Positions 17,026 to 24,682 of a stretch of DNA of 64,000 nucleotides are shown here, in pieces. The position numbers were made by a program, and so were the translations under genes. The notes under the pieces are model-generated. The model was not told where the DNA came from. It saw nothing but the letters and a program-made list of their open reading frames with translations, and made no database searches. The stretch's first letter is position 1. Every line of letters starts with the position of its first letter. The stretch comes from Flavobacterium sp. UBA6721 (GTDB lineage Bacteria; Bacteroidota; Bacteroidia; Flavobacteriales; Flavobacteriaceae): assembly GCA_002454195.1 (NCBI GenBank), contig DKIJ01000027.1, forward strand, positions 34,458-98,457, read 5' to 3'.

Positions 17026-17433
17026 ATGTCTAAACGAAAAATCATCCCCTATAATCCTAAACTAAAAGAATACGCTCGGGAACTTAGAAATAATTCGACA
17101 CAATCAGAGATATTCCTCTGGATGAAGTTAAAAGGAAAACAAATGTATGGTTATGATTTTCACAGACAAAAACCTATAGATAACTATATTTTAGATTTCT
17201 TTTGTCACGAATTAATGCTAGGTATAGAATTAGATGGTTATTCGCATCAATTAATTGAAGTGCATAATAAAGATTTGAAAAAAGAAAAAAGAATGATGGA
17301 ATTAGGTGTGACCATATTACGATTTACAGATGAGCAAGTCACAAAGGATATCGAAAACGTAATTAGAGCAATAGAATTTTTTATTGAAGAGTTTGAAAAA
17401 CACACCCCCAACCCCTCTCAAGAGGGGAGTTAG
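17026..17433 (+). CDS. DUF559 endonuclease-domain protein (PD-(D/E)XK-like, Vsr-related fold)
   Basis: The 135-residue protein (from the ATG at 17026; an in-frame GTG lies at 16999) has the DUF559 pattern ARELRNNSTQSEIFLWMKL, then YDFHRQKPIDNYILDFFC and GIELDGYSHQ. Asp57, Glu68 and Asp70 are the probable metal ligands. DUF559 proteins are related in fold to Vsr mismatch endonucleases, but their role is largely unknown. The last ten residues (HTPNPSQEGS) are encoded by the CCCCTCT palindrome, so the gene and repeat form one unit. It sits between the neuA-like and neuB genes and has no obvious link to sugar synthesis. Confidence 0.88.
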   Translation: MSKRKIIPYNPKLKEYARELRNNSTQSEIFLWMKLKGKQMYGYDFHRQKPIDNYILDFFCHELMLGIELDGYSHQLIEVHNKDLKKEKRMMELGVTILRFTDEQVTKDIENVIRAIEFFIEEFEKHTPNPSQEGS

Positions 17434-17440
17434 TTTTCGT
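17399..17440. repeat. CCCCTCT..AGAGGGG palindrome overlapping the DUF559 3' end
   Basis: The sequence CACACCCCCAACCCCTCTCA followed by AGAGGGGAGTTAG contains the perfect inner palindrome CCCCTCTcaAGAGGGG. The stop codon of the DUF559 gene (TAG, 17431-17433) lies within the unit. It is the inverted partner of the arm at about 16986-17004. Confidence 0.88.
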
Positions 17441-17497
17441 AAATGAATGACGACTATTATAAAGATTCAGGGCTGAATCAGGGGATTGTTGTAAGGT

Positions 17498-17607
17498 GTG
17501 GTAAGAGTCAAGTGACTATAGATTTGGAGAATGTAATTAGGATGATTGAATTTTTTATTGAAGAGTTTAAAAAACACACCCCAACCCCTATGAAGAGGGG
17601 AGTTAAG
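17498..17607 (+). pseudogene. remnant of a second DUF559 gene plus its terminal palindrome
   Basis: This stretch aligns with the last 80-odd bases of the intact gene (17330-17433): both encode LENVIR-x-IEFFIEEF-x-KHTP-like text and then run into an AACCCCTATGAAGAGGGGAG palindrome at 17573-17607. I count roughly 85% identity over the final 86 bases. The upstream 500-base body of the gene is absent; the short open frame 17443-17643 that includes it is not a full domain. It is evidence that gene end and palindrome duplicate as one unit, followed by decay. Confidence 0.75.
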
Positions 17608-17690
17608 TCCCTAATAATATTTTCGTCTTGTATTTTATTTTAGATAAAGTCCAGATTTGAAATTGTAAAATCAGTTATAATTAGCACTAA

Positions 17691-17948
17691 GGAGTTCCTC
17701 TCTTGAAATCGAAGATGTAACGATTCCATAAAAAATAATAAGGGCAATAGTGTAATAAGGTTGTGAAAGAAAAAAAAGTCAAGTAAAAGTATTTGAGGTA
17801 GTTAAAATGTAAAATAGAAGTTATCAATTAGCACTATTATATTCCCCTCTGTAGAGGGGCTAGGGGTGTGAGATATGATGTGTGTAAAGATAAAATTTGT
17901 TGATTAGCACTAATGAATTCCCCTCTTGAGAGGGGTTAGGGGTGTGTG
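17691..17948. repeat. further CCCCTCT palindromes upstream of neuB
   Basis: The gene-free 17644-17970 region holds three units. At 17691-17745 lies CTCTTGAAATCGAAGATGTA with following bases nearly identical to 16935-16980 (a direct repeat of about 45 bases). At about 17840-17871 is CCCCTCTGTAGAGGGGCTAG. At 17916-17948 is the perfect palindrome CCCCTCTTGAGAGGGG followed by TTAGGGGTGTGTG. The last unit ends about 22 bases before the neuB ATG and so sits in its leader. No other gene is visible. Confidence 0.85.
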
Positions 17949-17970
17949 AAAATTATAAAACGAAACGTAA

Positions 17971-18846
17971 ATGAATAACTATAAAAAACCTTATGTAATT
18001 GCCGAAATAGGTTGCAATCATAAGGGGGAAATGGAAATTGCTAAGGAGCTCATCAAAATTGCTAAAATATTTTGTAATGCCGATGCAGTCAAATTTCAGA
18101 AAAGAAATAATAAAGAATTACTAACGGAAGAGCAATACAATGCTCCACATCCCAATAGTTCCAATGCGTATGGGGATACCTATGGCGCGCATAGAGAGTA
18201 TTTGGAATTTGATTTAAACCAACATTCCGAATTGAAAAATTACTGTGAATCGGTTGGTATTACATATTCTACTTCGGTTTGGGATTTGACTTCCGCTAAA
18301 GAAATTGCTTCATTACATCCTGATTTTATTAAAATTCCTTCTGCTTGTAATAATAATTATGCGATGTTATCTTGGTTATGCGAAAATTACCAAGGTGAGA
18401 TTCATATTTCGACAGGAATGACAACTAAAAATGAAACTGAAGAACTAGTCAATTTCTTTATTGAAAAAGGGCGTAATCAGGATTTGGTTTTGTACAACTG
18501 TACATCTGGATATCCGGTACCATTTGAAGATGTTTGCTTGCTAGATATTAATTTGCTAATAGCTAAATATGGAGAAAAGGTCAAACACATTGGTTTTTCA
18601 GGGCATCATTTAGGGATAGCAGTTGATATAGCAGCTTATACTTTAGGAGCCAATATTATCGAAAGACATTATACACTGGATCGTACCTGGAAAGGAACCG
18701 ATCATGCCGCTTCATTAGAACCTATGGGCTTACGAAAATTAAGTCGTGATTTAAATGCAGTTCATTCGGCGTTGACATTTAAAAGCAGTGATATTTTACC
18801 AATTGAAGCTGTGCAACGAGAGAAGTTGAAGAATAAGAAAGGCTGA
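17971..18846 (+). CDS. neuB: NeuB-type nonulosonate synthase without SAF domain
   Basis: The 291-residue TIM-barrel enzyme condenses phosphoenolpyruvate with a hexosamine or hexose (or its 6-phosphate). Motifs are PYVIAEIGCNHKGEMEIA, AVKFQKR near 45-51, FIKIPSACNNNY near 129, HISTGMT near 151 and GFSGHHLGI near 214. ERHYTLDRTWKGTDHAAS near 242-259 carries substrate and metal residues. Bacterial NeuB is usually about 340-350 residues with a C-terminal SAF (antifreeze-like) lid; here the protein stops after the barrel. Together with the phosphatase fused to the CMP-synthetase this hints at a 9-phosphate route, which is inference. Confidence 0.9.
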   Translation: MNNYKKPYVIAEIGCNHKGEMEIAKELIKIAKIFCNADAVKFQKRNNKELLTEEQYNAPHPNSSNAYGDTYGAHREYLEFDLNQHSELKNYCESVGITYSTSVWDLTSAKEIASLHPDFIKIPSACNNNYAMLSWLCENYQGEIHISTGMTTKNETEELVNFFIEKGRNQDLVLYNCTSGYPVPFEDVCLLDINLLIAKYGEKVKHIGFSGHHLGIAVDIAAYTLGANIIERHYTLDRTWKGTDHAASLEPMGLRKLSRDLNAVHSALTFKSSDILPIEAVQREKLKNKKG

Positions 18847-18902
18847 TTTTTTGTTTAAGCAAAAAGAAATAAGCATTAGGTTTGCACTCATAAAAATAAT
18901 CA

Positions 18903-20300
18903 ATGAACAATAAAAAAATCCTTGTTTTTTTCCCGGATGGTGTAGGGCTTCGCAATTTTGCCTTTACCCAATTTAAAGAAATTGGTGAAGAGCGTGGAAA
19001 CCAAATAATATATTGGAACAATACCGTTTATCCTTTACAAGAAGAATTAGGGTATGAAGAAGTAAAAATCAAGACACAAAAGATTCATCCTTTAACTTCT
19101 TACTATTGTCGTGTTAGAAAACATATTGAACTGAATGTTGCTACCAAAAAGTTCAAAGATCAAGTATATCAAACTTATAAATTTCCCTTTAATTACAATG
19201 GATTAAAGAATACTTTGATGACACTTTTTATCAAAGTGCTTATTGGTTTGAATTCTTCTGAAAAAGGGATAGTACGAATTCGAAAAAGAATTAATGCTTT
19301 AGAACGTGCTACCAAAAAGTATCAGTATTGCAAAAAACAATTGGAAGAAATAAAACCCGATTTGGTTTTTTGTACTACCCAAAGAGCTACTCAATCTATT
19401 GGCGCTTTATTGGCTGCACAGGATTTAGGGATTCCTACTTTAACGTTTGTGTATTCTTGGGATAATGTGCCTAAAGCGATGCAATTGGTAGAAACCGATT
19501 ATTATTGTGTGTGGAGTGATTTGATGAAAAAGGAAATGCTACAATATTACCCTTTTGTTAAGGAAAACCAATTAATAGTTACGGGAACACCTCAATTTGA
19601 ACCGCATTACGATACTGCTCTAACGCAAAGTAGAGAAGCTTTTTTTGCCGAATATCAGTTGGATATCCAAAAAAAATACATTTGTTTTTCAGGAGATGAT
19701 GAAACCACATCACCATTAGATCAGTATTATTTAGAAGATTTAGCTCATGCTGTTCGTACTTTAAGTGCTAAAGGATATAATTTGGGGATTATCTATCGTA
19801 AATGTCCTGTTGACACTACTTCCCGATACAATGCAGTAATTGAGGCTAATAAAGATATCATCGCAGTAATAGATCCATTATGGAAGGCTTTAGGGAAAAA
19901 TTGGAACGAAGTATTTCCTACTAAGGCCGATTTAGGATTATTACATAATGTTTGTGCGCATTCTGAATTGGTAACCAATGTGTGTTCTTCCACAGTTTTC
20001 GATTTTGTAGCGCATAATAAGCCATGTATTTATTACAATTATGAACAGCCTCAATTGAAAGAGGGAATTCGTGACATTGGGCAAAACTATAAATACGTTC
20101 ATTTTAGATCAATGCCAAGTCAGCAAGCTGCTGTTTTTTGTACAGATAAAAATCAATTAGCCAATCAGATTGAAGCAATTCTAAAAGGAGAATTATCAAA
20201 TGTTTCAGAGGGAAAAAAATGGTATGCTATTGTAGCAGGTGAAACGCCAACACAGGCCTCGGAGAAAATTTGGGATGCTATTGATCGCATTGTAAAATGA
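18903..20300 (+). CDS. GT-B fold glycosyltransferase-like protein next to neuB
   Basis: The 465-residue soluble protein has a Rossmann-like start (NKKILVFFPDGVGLRNFAF) and a mid region KPDLVFCTTQRATQSIGALL. Its C-terminal part contains HNVCAHSELVTNVCSSTVFD near 348-367 and NKPCIYYNY. The xCSSTVFDF-xx-xNKP pattern resembles CDP-glycerol transferases and several capsule transferases with CMP- or CDP-activated donors. Its position, 57 bases after neuB, makes it my candidate for the transferase that adds the nonulosonic acid. I do not recognise a named family with certainty, so the donor assignment is speculative. Confidence 0.6.
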   Translation: MNNKKILVFFPDGVGLRNFAFTQFKEIGEERGNQIIYWNNTVYPLQEELGYEEVKIKTQKIHPLTSYYCRVRKHIELNVATKKFKDQVYQTYKFPFNYNGLKNTLMTLFIKVLIGLNSSEKGIVRIRKRINALERATKKYQYCKKQLEEIKPDLVFCTTQRATQSIGALLAAQDLGIPTLTFVYSWDNVPKAMQLVETDYYCVWSDLMKKEMLQYYPFVKENQLIVTGTPQFEPHYDTALTQSREAFFAEYQLDIQKKYICFSGDDETTSPLDQYYLEDLAHAVRTLSAKGYNLGIIYRKCPVDTTSRYNAVIEANKDIIAVIDPLWKALGKNWNEVFPTKADLGLLHNVCAHSELVTNVCSSTVFDFVAHNKPCIYYNYEQPQLKEGIRDIGQNYKYVHFRSMPSQQAAVFCTDKNQLANQIEAILKGELSNVSEGKKWYAIVAGETPTQASEKIWDAIDRIVK

Positions 20301-20383
20301 AATCAGAAATTGAAAATTTTATCCTAGATTTGCTGCTTAATTAGTTAATGAGAATTTGCCCCACTTTGAGATAAGGGAAGAAG

Positions 20384-20432
20384 AGAACTCATAACTTCTA
20401 ACTCATAACTTCTAACTCATAACTTTTAACTC
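20384..20432. repeat. AACTCATAACTTCT tandem repeat, ACAACYC-like family
   Basis: Three and a half tandem copies of a unit close to AACTCATAACTTCT fill the leader just before the MBOAT ATG at 20438. They resemble one arm of the arrays at 262-437 and 1429-2020. No opposite-sense arm or orphan gene is seen here. The unit lies where the ribosome-binding region of the next gene would be. Confidence 0.7.
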
Positions 20433-20437
20433 AAAAA

Positions 20438-21871
20438 ATGTTCTTCAACTCTTTCGCTTTTGCGATTTTTTTACCCCTCGTTTTTATTTTGTATTGGTTT
20501 GTGTTTAACAAAAACAAAACCACTCAAAATAGTTTATTAATTATTGCCAGTTATTATTTTTATTCTTGTTGGGATTGGCGCTTCCTATTTCTTTTAGTAT
20601 TTTCGACTTTTTTAGATTATTATACGGGTATTCGAATTGAAAAAAGCCAGAAAGAAAGCAGTCGAAAATTTTGGTTTTGGTTGAGTATCGGAGTCAATTT
20701 AGGATTTCTGGGCTTGTTTAAGTATTATAACTTCTTTGCGGCTTCTTTTGCGGAGCTAATGCAGGGATTTGGTTTAAAAACATCACCTTTTTTGTTGGAC
20801 GTAGTCTTACCTGTGGGGATTTCTTTTTATACCTTCCACGGCCTATCCTATGTAATTGATATTTATTACAAAAGAATTAAAGCCGAATACAACTTTGTCG
20901 ATTATTCCCTGTTTGTGAGTTATTTTCCGCTTTTGGTGGCAGGACCTATCGAAAGAGCAACCCATTTATTGCCAGAGATCAAAGAAAAACGAAGTTTTAA
21001 TTTCGAACAGGCTAAAGCTGGAATCTACCAAATGCTATGGGGATTACTAAAAAAAGTAGTCATTGCCGATACCTGTGCGACTTATGCTAATGCCATCTTT
21101 GACCATTATGGCTCAATGAATTCGTTCTCGTTAGTATTAGGAGCTATTTATTTTGCGTTCCAAATTTACGGCGACTTTTCAGGATATTCAGATATGGCTT
21201 TGGGGATGTCTAAATTGTTTGGATTAGAACTACTAAGAAATTTTAATTATCCCTATTTTTCAAGAGATATAGCCGAGTTTTGGCGTCGTTGGCACATTTC
21301 GCTATCCTCTTGGTTTCGCGATTATTTATACATTCCGTTAGGAGGTAGCAAAGGCGGAATGTGGATGAAAATCCGAAATACCTTTATTATCTTTTTGGTC
21401 AGTGGTTTTTGGCATGGTGCCAATTGGACGTATGTAGTTTGGGGGCTGATTAATGCCTTGTACTTTTTACCACTTCTTATACGGAAATCCAATCGAAACA
21501 ATTTGGATACAGTTGTTTTAGATCGAAGTTGGGAATCGTTAAGAACGGTTGCCAATATCGTACTCACCTTTGCACTAAGTTGTTTGGCTTGGGTGTTTTT
21601 TAGGGCAAAAACAATCACAGATGCTTTTTTGTATTTAAAAAAAATGTTTACCAATGGGCATTTCGAAACCCAATATTTGGCTAACGAAAGATACAACTAT
21701 GAAATTATCCTCTTGTTGCTGCTGTTTATCACGGTCGAATGGAACAATCGCACCAAAGAAGAACCGATTTCGGGTAAATATCAAACGATAAAATTAGCTT
21801 TATGTTTGGCCGCTATCATGGCTTTAGGAACCTATTCGGATTACAAAGAGTTTATTTATTTTCAGTTTTAG
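20438..21871 (+). CDS. MBOAT family O-acyltransferase (AlgI/DltB-like)
   Basis: The 477-residue polytopic protein (about 10-11 membrane segments) starts FFNSFAFAIFLPLVFILYWF, as AlgI/DltB do. It has the DFSGYSDMALGMSKLFG block near 246-262, FNYPYFSRDIAEFWRRWHIS near 268, and the probable catalytic His326 in FWHGANWTYVVWG. These proteins receive acyl groups in the cytoplasm and pass them to a periplasmic SGNH partner that esterifies a cell-surface polymer. The partner is very likely the gene at 22676-23545, from which it is now separated by the GIY-YIG repeat module. Confidence 0.92.
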   Translation: MFFNSFAFAIFLPLVFILYWFVFNKNKTTQNSLLIIASYYFYSCWDWRFLFLLVFSTFLDYYTGIRIEKSQKESSRKFWFWLSIGVNLGFLGLFKYYNFFAASFAELMQGFGLKTSPFLLDVVLPVGISFYTFHGLSYVIDIYYKRIKAEYNFVDYSLFVSYFPLLVAGPIERATHLLPEIKEKRSFNFEQAKAGIYQMLWGLLKKVVIADTCATYANAIFDHYGSMNSFSLVLGAIYFAFQIYGDFSGYSDMALGMSKLFGLELLRNFNYPYFSRDIAEFWRRWHISLSSWFRDYLYIPLGGSKGGMWMKIRNTFIIFLVSGFWHGANWTYVVWGLINALYFLPLLIRKSNRNNLDTVVLDRSWESLRTVANIVLTFALSCLAWVFFRAKTITDAFLYLKKMFTNGHFETQYLANERYNYEIILLLLLFITVEWNNRTKEEPISGKYQTIKLALCLAAIMALGTYSDYKEFIYFQF

Positions 21872-21910
21872 GATTTTGTATAAACTTTTAAGATTGATAT
21901 ATAATTTTAG

Positions 21911-22008
21911 GATGTGATTCCTCCTTCGTCGGAATGACACACTAGCTGCATTTTGTCATCTCGACGAAGGAGACTCGAGCTATAGTGAACAGGCGAAGCA
22001 GATCACAT
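21911..22008. repeat. CCTTCGTCGGAATGAC palindromic repeat, left of the GIY-YIG gene
   Basis: The left arm GTGATTCCTCCTTCGTCGGA with ATGACAC and the right arm TTTTGTCATCTCGACGAAGG with AG form an imperfect hairpin. A tail with AGGCGAAGCAGATCACAT closes the unit. A shorter TTTTGTCATCACC remnant follows at about 22040. The unit starts about 40 bases after the MBOAT stop codon. Confidence 0.85.
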
Positions 22009-22074
22009 AAAGAAACTCAATAAAGAAAATTAATCGTATTTTGTCATCACCTAAATTAAGTTGAATAAAAAAGT

Positions 22075-22422
22075 ATGTTTGATTATAGAGAAGGCTATCA
22101 TACTTATTATGTATACATCATAACGAATCGTTATCGTTCGACTTTTTATATTGGTATGACAAATAATTTAAGGAATAGATTACAACAACATCATAAAAAT
22201 ATTGAAGAAGCTAATAAAACGTTTGCAGCAAAATATGGAATTGAGTTTTTGGTATATTATGAAAAACACAGTTGGGTACATTTGGCAATCACAAGAGAAA
22301 AAGAATTAAAAAGCTGGAATAGAACTAAAAAAATAGAATTAATTCGTTCTTTCAATCCGGAATTTGAGTTCTTGAATGAAAGATTTAAAAATGGGGATGT
22401 GATTCCTCCTTTGTCGGAATGA
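22075..22422 (+). CDS. GIY-YIG nuclease domain protein
   Basis: The 115-residue single-domain protein has YVY (12-14) and YIG (25-27) as the two core motifs, then MTNNLRNRLQQH with Arg33/Arg35, a REKELKSWNR segment near 80-90 with the probable catalytic Glu, and the terminal Asn. This is the YhbQ/UPF0213-like GIY-YIG group, often present in many copies in Bacteroidota. The final residues (DVIPPLSE) are encoded by the palindrome that begins at 22396, so gene and repeat are continuous. It splits the MBOAT gene from its presumed SGNH partner. It may recognise or cut the flanking palindromes; that is untested. Confidence 0.9.
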   Translation: MFDYREGYHTYYVYIITNRYRSTFYIGMTNNLRNRLQQHHKNIEEANKTFAAKYGIEFLVYYEKHSWVHLAITREKELKSWNRTKKIELIRSFNPEFEFLNERFKNGDVIPPLSE

Positions 22423-22590
22423 CACACTTACACAGATTGTTTTGTCATTTCGACCAAAGGGAGAAATCACATAGAGAAAGTCTACAAAGTGAGTAAAGAA
22501 AAAGTAATAAACGAGATGAGATTTCTCCTCTGGAGGAATGACACAATCAAACGCACATTTTTTTATCTCGTCGCAACTGCCAAACTCGAG
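22396..22590. repeat. CCTTTGTCGGAATGAC palindromic repeats, right of the GIY-YIG gene
   Basis: The first unit (22396-22472) contains GATGTGATTCCTCCTTTGTC with GGAATGACACAC and then TTTTGTCATTTCGACCAAAG with GGAGAAATCACAT, a clear hairpin. A second, weaker unit at about 22518-22590 has GATTTCTCCTCTGGAGGAAT with GACAC and a later ATCTCGTCGC arm. The first unit is a direct copy of the one at 21911-22008 and overlaps the last codons of the nuclease gene. The rest of the gap up to 22675 shows no gene. Confidence 0.85.
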
Positions 22591-22675
22591 TGATTGCGAA
22601 AAGTTGTAAAAAAGCGCATAAAGTAGCTATAAAGAAAAGCTTTATTAGTTCTTACAGATACAGTTAAAAAAAATA

Positions 22676-23545
22676 ATGAAACAATTTCTACAATTCACCA
22701 TAAAAACAATAATCATACTATTGCTAATTGCAGTAGTATTAGACTATAGCTATACCTCCGTTTATATGCATTCGAATAATCGAAATAAAATAGACTATGT
22801 TTACAATTCCAAAGCTACAAATTATGATGTAGTCATTTTAGGGTCTTCCAGAGCCAATAACCATTTTGTGACCGAAATGTTTGAGCAAAAAGGCTTGAAA
22901 ACCTTCAATTATGGAATCAGTGGAGGGCATTTGTTTGAAGCTTCGCTGATGTTAAAATTAATGATGGAACGAGGCTACAAAATTAAAACACTGATGCTGG
23001 AAGCCGATTTGAATTTGTCTAACGAAAAACGTTCCGAAACAGTTGCAGCCAAATTTTTGCCTTATATTCACGACTCTGAAACAATCAAAAATCATTTTGC
23101 ACCTGAGCCTGATTTTATGCAAATCTATTTCATTCCCTTTTATCGATATATTAATTTTGATGCTTTAATTGGTTTCAGGGAAATGTATAAGACTTTTAGT
23201 AAGCAGCCAACGAATATTTTAGATAGAGGGGGATACCATGCCTTAGGAAATAAAAAAGGCAGGATGAAGAATGATATTAGAACATTAAAGCCATTGAAAA
23301 ACAAATATTACGAAGAAATAAAGAATATTTGCGCAGCCAATAATATTAAGTTCATTGCTGTAATGACACCCATGTGTGAGAATACAAAAGGAATTGACTA
23401 TTTTGAAAAAGTAAAAAAGGTTTATCCAGAAATTCACAATTATGAAAAGATAGTAGAGGAAGACCAATTTTTTTCGTCTTGTGGTCATATGAATGATGCC
23501 GGAGCCGAAATTTTTACTGCTCGGATTATCAATGATTTTTTCTAA
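22676..23545 (+). CDS. SGNH-type periplasmic acyltransferase partner of the MBOAT protein
   Basis: The 289-residue protein has one N-terminal membrane anchor (about 8-25) and then a periplasmic domain. The SGNH block I is VVILGSSRANNHF, with Ser58 as the likely nucleophile, and GISGGHLFEA follows. The C-terminal FSSCGHMNDAGAEIF carries the conserved histidine. DltD, AlgJ and similar proteins pair with MBOAT transporters to put acetyl or other acyl groups on surface polymers. Its distance from the MBOAT gene is due to the intervening GIY-YIG repeat block. The next gene begins 3 bases after its stop codon. Confidence 0.8.
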   Translation: MKQFLQFTIKTIIILLLIAVVLDYSYTSVYMHSNNRNKIDYVYNSKATNYDVVILGSSRANNHFVTEMFEQKGLKTFNYGISGGHLFEASLMLKLMMERGYKIKTLMLEADLNLSNEKRSETVAAKFLPYIHDSETIKNHFAPEPDFMQIYFIPFYRYINFDALIGFREMYKTFSKQPTNILDRGGYHALGNKKGRMKNDIRTLKPLKNKYYEEIKNICAANNIKFIAVMTPMCENTKGIDYFEKVKKVYPEIHNYEKIVEEDQFFSSCGHMNDAGAEIFTARIINDFF

Positions 23546-23548
23546 GCT

Positions 23549-24646
23549 ATGAAAAATAGAAAAATAGAAAAATTGCACTATATCGATGCAATAAGAGGAA
23601 TAGCTATTTTAATGGTGTTAATTACACATACCGCACAACAAGGAGTTGTAAAAGTACCTAACGAATTATCCGTGATTTTTAGTTTAGGTGCTAGAGGAGT
23701 ACAGCTTTTTTTTATTGCCAGTGCATTTACATTATTTAGGTCTTATAAAAGTAGGGGGGTAGAGAGAAGACCAAGAGAAAATTTTTTCATTAGAAGGTTT
23801 TTTAGAATAGCACCTGTTTTTTATTTGGGTATTCTCTATTACATAATTAGAATTAAGTTTGATTTACCTTTTTGGTTAGGGCAACAATCATATATTTCTA
23901 ATTGGAATATATGGTCTAATTTTTTCTTTTTACACGGCTTAAGTCCTTATTGGATTAATAGTTTTGTTCCAGGTGGCTGGTCTATTACTGTAGAAATGAT
24001 GTTTTATATGCTTTTTCCTTTTCTATTTAAGAAAATAAAGAATTATAATGATGCTTTAATTTTTTTAAATGTTTCTTTAATAGTTAAATTGTTTTTTCAA
24101 GAGTTTTTGCAATATTTTGTAAGTATCCCAGACGCTTTGATTTGGAGGGAATTTTTATATTATTATTTACCATGTCAATTGCCAATATTTGCATTAGGTT
24201 TAGTTATGTACTTTGTTATTGAAAATAGATCAGTTTTGGCAGACTTAAATTCTAAAATGATTTTACTTTTCTTAGTGTTGTTGCCTTTGCAAATAGGTTC
24301 CCATTTTGATTTTTTATACCTAAATCATATTATTTTTGGTGTTCTATTTGTGTTTTTTGGATTCCTATTGAGTAAAGGGAAATTGAAGTTTTTTTCAAAT
24401 GTTGTTACTCGCTATGTTGGTAAAATAAGTTTTAGTATTTACATCATTCATTTTATAGTTATATCTTGGCTAGCAAGATTTAATTTGGTTGATTTTTGTG
24501 ATTATTATTTACTTAATTTTTTAATTCGTTTTTTAGTAATTACTTCGCTATCTGTTGTGTTATCGAGTTTAAGTTACAATTGGATAGAAATTCCTTTTCA
24601 AAATTTTGCAAAGAAGTTAATTTCTAAAAGAGAAAAAGAGTTGTAA
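23549..24646 (+). CDS. acyltransferase-3 family membrane O-acyltransferase
   Basis: The 365-residue protein has about ten membrane helices. It carries the family start LHYIDAIRGIAILMVLITHT with the conserved histidine, GARGVQLFFIASAFTLF, and GGWSITVEMMFYMLFPFLF near 145-163. These enzymes O-acetylate sugars of lipopolysaccharide or exopolysaccharide. The gene is strongly AT-rich compared with the MBOAT gene. It is the second member in the locus; the acceptor is unknown. Confidence 0.88.
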   Translation: MKNRKIEKLHYIDAIRGIAILMVLITHTAQQGVVKVPNELSVIFSLGARGVQLFFIASAFTLFRSYKSRGVERRPRENFFIRRFFRIAPVFYLGILYYIIRIKFDLPFWLGQQSYISNWNIWSNFFFLHGLSPYWINSFVPGGWSITVEMMFYMLFPFLFKKIKNYNDALIFLNVSLIVKLFFQEFLQYFVSIPDALIWREFLYYYLPCQLPIFALGLVMYFVIENRSVLADLNSKMILLFLVLLPLQIGSHFDFLYLNHIIFGVLFVFFGFLLSKGKLKFFSNVVTRYVGKISFSIYIIHFIVISWLARFNLVDFCDYYLLNFLIRFLVITSLSVVLSSLSYNWIEIPFQNFAKKLISKREKEL

Positions 24647-24682
24647 AGATTCCAAACGAAGAATTTTGTTAATTTATAAACT

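Noticed and set aside
17443-17643. Small open frame after the DUF559 gene
   Set aside because: Only its middle part matches the DUF559 C-terminus; the rest is unrelated, so it is listed as a gene remnant.
18779-19021. Minus-strand frame between neuB and the GT-B gene
   Set aside because: It overlaps both real genes and shows no family features.
21322-21696. 124-codon open frame opposite the MBOAT gene
   Set aside because: Antisense to a strongly conserved membrane protein and lacking any domain.
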